From Sipunculus nudus (lineage: Eukaryota > Annelida > Sipuncula > Golfingiida > Sipunculidae), in contig CM049316.1 of NCBI GenBank assembly GCA_026874595.1, positions 59,529,676 to 59,593,675 of the forward strand: a DNA stretch of 64,000 nt, written 5' to 3'. Positions 59,040 to 64,000 of this stretch are shown piece after piece (position 1 is the stretch's first letter; each line of letters opens with the position of its first letter). The notes beneath the pieces were generated by a model. It did not search any database, was not told the origin of the DNA, and saw only the letters and a program-made list of their open reading frames with translations. Both the position numbers and the translations under genes were made by a program.

Positions 59040-61440
59040 TCTGATTAAATATAGGTCAAACCAGAGAAAACCGCTTTAAAATGCAGCAATCCGCGTAACA
59101 CACGTACAGAAAGAAAACACACAAAAAATAAAAGTTGGATAACCTCCCTGAGATAGAGAGGACTGGAATATGTATACACCAACCAGAAGTCCTCTTTAAA
59201 ATGAGGCCCTTTGCTTGCATGACAAATTATCGCCTGCGCAGGTAAAAATTCTAGTTGGGGCATGCGATTATATGTTTGCGAGAAGACGATAATACTGGTA
59301 TTACGTGCACTTGCAATAATTATCTCAGGTGAAACGCAACAGTATCTCGTGCAATTTATCGCGTCCACACACTATAAGTCTTTCTCTGTACTTCCTACAC
59401 ACGCCACAGTAGTAAGATTATCCTATTTTTATATGGATATTTTTTTTAAATTGTCATATTTCTCCAGTCCAGGAGAAATAAACCATTTTGTTATTTCGGA
59501 AGGAAGACAATCCTTCACACGTTCGTTCTGAATATCAACTTCATCTCATACGTCTGCAATTTCAAAACAAAGCTAATTATCTGTATAAACTTATGTTTAC
59601 AGATGCAGAGTTCTTTATCAAAGTGTTGCTTTGTCAGTTGCATTGACAAACCGTATGACAACTAATAAACAATAATAATAAAAACAAAAGCTTTATGTTT
59701 TAGTCATGGGGGGGGGGATATTACTTTGATTCGTATACAGACTTGTTCATGTGGTTTAGTTTTGAAAAAGAGGAAATAATGGCAATTGTCCTTGCATATA
59801 AATAACTGTTCATCAATGTTCATGCCAGTAAACCTGTGTTTAATGTCCAGTTATAAATTCCAGAATAGACACACGATAGCGAAATATGCCTAACCACAGT
59901 ATACTTAAATTTTCTCCTCTTTTCTTCTTTTTTCCTTTTTTTAACTGCTCATGTGCACTGGTCATCAAAGAAGGATGGCGGCCCAGAGCGATTAGAGAAG
60001 CTGCGTCACCATCGAGATAACGGACGGGATGGCCGTGATGACCATGGACAGAGGAGGAAATCGACTGAATATATAGAGTTATGACGGCTAAGTATTGCTA
60101 TAGTAGTGTCTGTTTGTCTGCCAGCCTGTCTGGTTTTCTCAGACATGCCTGAAGGCAAAATCTTCTAAATATAATCTAAAGAAATATTATGCATGGCCTA
60201 GGAAAGAAGTTTATTATTTTCTATGCGACTTGGCACAGAGGGAGTAATGCTTGCAATGTCACATGACCAACGACTGAAGAGTCAGGACCGGGGATGGTTC
60301 TCAGTTAATGAAGTTCGTCTTGATTTGAATATTGCGAGTGTGGTTGCTAAAATAATGATGTATAAAAGTAAGTTGAAACTATTTGTATAGTAATTTAGGA
60401 ATAATAAATTTTATTCAAACTTCAGGCGCAGGTATCTATCAAAATACCAAAGTTGTAACCTCTGTGTACTAAAATCCTTACTTGAGTATAATTCCATGAA
60501 CATTAAGTATAAGTACCATACGAATACACCATTTTGTAGATGTCAAACTGAAGTGTGACTAAAAATGCTTCAGTGAGAAATAAACATATTTTACCTTACT
60601 TGTACCTGTAGATGAAAGACTACAAGTAAAATTAAATTTGACCAAGTGCAAACCAGGCAAAAACAAAAATAGACCAGGAAAATAAATGTATATGCTATAG
60701 TCAGACTATCATCCAAAATGTAAAGGAATGCTGATTCGCGTGATTCAAACAATCACGTGCATGAACAATGCTAACATTGCTAACATAAGTATTCTACTAG
60801 AGTATTAGTACAAGCGAAAATACAGTATATATTTTACTCTTCAGTAACGGTACACTTCTCAGTTTTCACTATAAATAATTTTGTAATGCTTTGATTGCAT
60901 GTAGTTTTTCAGTTGGGATCACAAGCTCATGCGTAAGTCAGGCCAGGAAGGACAGAGACAAATTAGCTCTTTAACGTCACGTATACCTGCAAGCTGTGCC
61001 CTTTAGTATCTTGTGTCAGATCCCAGTAAACCAAGGTTTACTAGTCTCTAATTCTCCGTTCAGTTTTTCAAATTCGGACAAAGCAAACTCTGTTTTGTAT
61101 ACTGAAAGAAGATTTTATATCTCCACAGAAATAATGTACCGAAGTCTAGTATATATCTATAGTCTACCCTGATTGATATGGTGGTCCTCGGCTCTCGCCT
61201 TACCGGATCAGAGGCAAAGGACGCTGGTATAATCAAATATGTCTACAGCCAGGGGGTGCTGTTGTCTGGGGCAATAAACCTGGCTAAAAGCTGCCAGCCC
61301 AGCTCGGGGATATAAAGCGAGACAGCTTGAGAAACATGAAGCTGTGCTTTTATAACAGCACTGTTCGCACCTTTCAGCAGGAAAAGGCTCCTTTAAAGAG
61401 AAAGATGAAGGACCTCGAAAAGTTTCCAAAGTATGTCCAA
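59040..61440. repeat. Inverted duplication, right arm
   Basis: Reverse complement of 48780-51350, with E4 as the mirror of E3. Similarity is high but with many small differences, so it is not a fresh palindrome. Confidence 0.9.
59975..61424 (+). pseudogene. Isomerase copy E4 (broken), mirror of E3
   Basis: Exon 1 from ATG 59975 has TAG as codon 7 and TAG after LNI. Exon 3 about 60224-60359 reads EGVMLAMSHDQRLKSQDRGW and NEVRLDLNIASVVAKIM, but its donor AG|GT has become AT|GT. Exon 4 from 61129 has an internal stop near 61315 and shifts, and it lost the PTS1 end seen in E3. Like E3 it lacks exon 2. The loss of exon 2 therefore predates the inverted duplication. Confidence 0.85.
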
Positions 61441-62217
61441 TTAATGAATTAAGATGTTAACATTGATTATTTTGGGATACACTGCCCTTTTAGGCCACTT
61501 AAAGACAACCCCGTCCTTACGCACGGCACCCGCGGACAGGTAGCCTTGAAAAGGGGTAGGGGAATGTAAATGCTTATAGTTCGCCTAATATTTGACAAAT
61601 TCATTTCAAATAAACTGCATTGTGTTCGCAAAAAGTGGGGAAAAGTCGCTGATAACAATAATCAAATAAAGTATTATGTTTTTTTATTGATAAAGCAACA
61701 TATAAAATATCCAAAAAGAAAATTGAATTTAACAGCTTTTTCTTTTAATTTTTCCAAACAGTAGTTTATTTTTGAGATGATGTTGCATTTCCCAATTAGT
61801 GCATAAATACATTAGCTCCTGACATTCTCACAAATTCTGTTGATAAAATTATGAATGTTTGACCATATACACCTGTTATGAATTACCCATTGTTAATTCT
61901 ATTGTTTTATATACCTTGTTTATAAGACGGATGTGGTATTCCATGTTCCTTTCCAGATGCATTGTTTTCCCTGTGATGCTTCCTTGATACTATGAATTGT
62001 TATTTGTCTGAACCAGAAGGTTTTTTTTTTTTTTGGTTTTAAAAATAATGGAAACCCTTTCTTGAGCAATTTTTTTACATATAATAATTTAACCAAAAAA
62101 AAGTCACCTCTTCTGTATTTTATGATAGAGGTATTTTTAGATCCCAAAATATGTCAAATTAAAGAATTTAGATGTTTAAATTGATTATTTTAGGATGCAT
62201 AACCCTTTAATGGAACT

Positions 62218-62257
<40 letters not shown>

Positions 62258-62370
62258 ACCGTGTCATTACGCACAACAACCGCGGACAGGTAGCCTTGAT
62301 ATGGGGGTAAATGCTTATAGCTCGCGTAATATTTGATATATTTACTTCAAATAAACTGTAAAGTCACTGA
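61430..62370. repeat. Local direct duplication with ~720-bp spacing
   Basis: 61430-61640 and 62140-62370 share GACAGGTAGCCTTGA, AATGCTTATAG and AAATAAACTG in order. The second copy carries (GA)n at 62218-62257. Confidence 0.75.
62218..62257. repeat. (GA)n microsatellite
   Basis: About 40 bases of AG with one AAA interruption. Confidence 0.95.
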
Positions 62371-62559
62371 TAGATATAATCATATAGTTTTACTTGTTTT
62401 TGGTGATGAAGTAATTAATTATGATATTAATAAAACATCCTAAAGAAATTTTCACAGATTTTTATTCAAACTTTTCGCTGTTGATGATTTTACAAGACAT
62501 TCTGAATTTCTAGTTTATAAATATATTAGCCCTTTTCAATCCTGAAAACATTAAAAAAA

Positions 62560-62990
62560 TAAAAAATATGTAGACATCAATGACTGATGTAGTGTTATTC
62601 TGTTTTGATCAACCTTTTTATAACGTGTACGAGGTGTTAGGTGTTCCTCTCTCGATGTACCTCGCCGTGACGCCGTGGTCCTGAAGAAAGTGTTAATTAT
62701 CCGAGGAGGGTGTAAGAATTTTCGTAGAAATTGTATTTTGTTAGTAAGAGTAAGTTAACTACGGGCGAAGCCCAAGAATTGTTGAAGAACTGTATTGTGA
62801 GCTTGGAGCAAGTCTACGGCGGTGAAGGCCAATTATGGGACGTGATAAGAATAAACCTGTTTCGTTATACCCTAAACTTGCGTGACCTTTCTGGATTTCT
62901 GCGTGAAAGTTCCCGGGAAATATATGTCCGCTTTGTGTGAAGTGCTGCGTGTGTAGTGTGACACGTGTTTAACAATATTCCAATAAAATT
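62560..62990 (+). other. Unidentified 69-codon frame followed by AATAAA
   Basis: A plus-strand frame at about 62731-62940 reads KLTTGEAQELLKNCIVSLEQ, then LWDVIRINLFRY. AATAAA follows at 62982-62987. The first part vaguely recalls the helical gag domain of BEL/Pao retrotransposons, but this is weak. No ATG, flanking LTR or protease was found. Confidence 0.25.
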
Positions 62991-62999
62991 TACCTTTAG

Positions 63000-63441
63000 C
63001 TTAGATATACAATGTATGTGATTTCTGGCTTGCATGGGTGTTGTATTAATGAACTATAAGTAATTCCTATTCACAAAAGTTCTTATAACGCCTCTGTGAC
63101 GAATGTACGAGTTGTTTACCTAACTGCTGCACAGCAGTGTTGAAAAACCATGTCACCTAATTTGGTTGATTGCTTTTGTGCGCAGTTTTAAAGACCACTA
63201 GCTGTCAAACGCTTTGAAAAACTTTGGTTTCTTCGGACTTGCCGCCAAGTGTCTTTGTTGAATGTGTTTGGTTATGACGCCCCACGTGTTATAAACACAT
63301 GGATATAAACAAAACGAACAAAATGGATGCGGTTTAAGGTATTGTCTACAGTTAATAGATACCAGATATCGGAATAGGCCACTTTAATTAAAAAAAAATA
63401 ATCAATTTGAGCGGTCCAGTGTTAATGAACGGGAGCATTCG
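63000..63441. other. 3' flank of isomerase E6
   Basis: Part (63180-63330) matches 46080-46240 and 57080-57230, another piece of the duplicated isomerase neighbourhood. No gene. Confidence 0.45.
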
Positions 63442-63733
63442 TCATAATCTTGCCGCCTTGCCCAGTCTGTTAACGGCCGTCTGCCTTGCCGTCCTGCCCA
63501 CTTCATTGTTGGCTTTTACGACATTCTCGTAGAAATTTTCCTTCATGCTTCTAAGACTGTCACGTGATATCCCTGTGCTGGGCTGACAGTCCTTGGTAAG
63601 TTTTATCGCTGCAGGAAGCAACTCGGCCTCGCTGTAGACGGCGTTGACTATTCCAGCCTTCACTGCTTCTGGTCCAGTGAAGCGTCGACCAAGGATTGCG
63701 ACATCACTCAACGATTCCCTGGGTGTTTTGGCT
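63442..63733 (-). CDS. Enoyl-CoA delta isomerase E6, last exon (gene continues past the right edge)
   Basis: Acceptor TTTCTGATAG followed by A and then AKTPRESLSDVAILGRRFTG, AGIVNAVYSEAELL, CQPSTGISRDSL, ending GKAARL and stop. ARL fits the peroxisomal PTS1 consensus. The phase (one base completing an Arg codon) is the same as in E1. Intact and open. Exons 1-3 would lie beyond 64000 on the minus strand. It is more diverged from E1-E4 than they are from one another, and closest to the decayed exon at 1531. Best candidate for a working isomerase gene touched by this window. Confidence 0.8.
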
Positions 63734-64000
63734 CTATCAGAAAAGATAACAGAACAGAATGCTTACAATAAAACACAATTCGTCTGTTACAAACGAATTT
63801 AATCATAAGTCTATCGTCAGTGTATGTACCTTCTTATCTGCAAATAAGTTTTTATTCTGATAAGGCTGATAAGTTATATATTTAGGTACACGTGCCCTGG
63901 CGTTTGATCGGCATCTACAAATACACCCTACGCTAGCACTGTATCTATCATATATACATATACCTGTATGTAAATTCAAATATATGGAGCTTACGAATAC
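63734..64000. other. Intron 3 of isomerase E6
   Basis: AT-rich intron sequence running off the window. No further exon seen. Confidence 0.5.

Noticed and set aside
62731-62940. Gag gene of a BEL/Pao retrotransposon
   Set aside because: Only a faint resemblance over about 15 residues, no LTR, no protease or reverse transcriptase nearby. Kept only as an unidentified frame.

Overview
The window looks like nuclear DNA of an animal, most likely a mollusc such as a bivalve (inference). It is AT-rich and gene-poor, genes are split by canonical GT/AG introns, and it is full of microsatellites, foldback elements, non-LTR retrotransposon tails and recent segmental duplications. There is no sign of bacterial, organellar or viral gene organisation. 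Only two protein families can be supported, and both exist as tandem copies, most of them broken.

Left part (about 6-30 kb): a leucine-rich-repeat (LRR) type I membrane receptor family on the minus strand. A unit of several kb is present twice (about 6.04-20.73 kb and 21.48-29.85 kb). In each unit a large first exon carries a signal peptide, five LRRs and a Cys-rich ectodomain. A last exon carries the transmembrane helix and a Ser/Thr-rich tail. The unit 2 gene (29344..28318 joined to 22775..22375, 475 aa) is intact. In unit 1 the first exon was tandemly duplicated as a 3,131-bp block (13719-16849 and 16850-19980). Both copies share the nonsense codon W178->TGA, and the left copy has also lost its signal-peptide end. 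The intron of each unit holds a 52-bp satellite (about 3.1 kb in unit 1, 0.6 kb in unit 2) and a decayed extra LRR exon split by a ~490-bp insertion.

Right part (about 32-64 kb, with stray exons at 1.5 kb and 20.7 kb): a cluster of peroxisomal-type delta3,delta2-enoyl-CoA isomerase (crotonase superfamily) genes. The exon phases of copy E1 (45706..37546) join into a 248-codon protein ending in SRL, a PTS1 peroxisomal signal, but exon 3 has a stop. Copy E2 (56721..53597) has a frameshift, a Glu->Gln change at the likely catalytic residue, and no last exon. E3 (50293..48809, minus) and E4 (59975..61424, plus) are arms of an inverted duplication and are both pseudogenes. E6 at the right edge (63733..63442, minus) is the intact last exon of a gene continuing beyond the window. 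Two short plus-strand isomerase 5' ends (46835 and 58257) face E1 and E2 head to head and are cut off at duplication breakpoints.

Mobile DNA is the other theme. Several foldback or inverted-repeat elements can be delimited to the base by target-site duplications or by paralogous empty sites: 4067-4965 (10-bp TSD), 11444-11904 (TAA), 20379-20580 (7-bp), 29855-31250 (7-bp) and 38188-40250 (7-bp). The last two have long terminal inverted repeats built of short sub-repeats; the 38-40 kb one uses tandem perfect palindromes and carries a decayed LINE reverse-transcriptase end. A tRNA-like pol III sequence lies at 31294-31365. No defence system, CRISPR array, rRNA or intact transposase gene was found.
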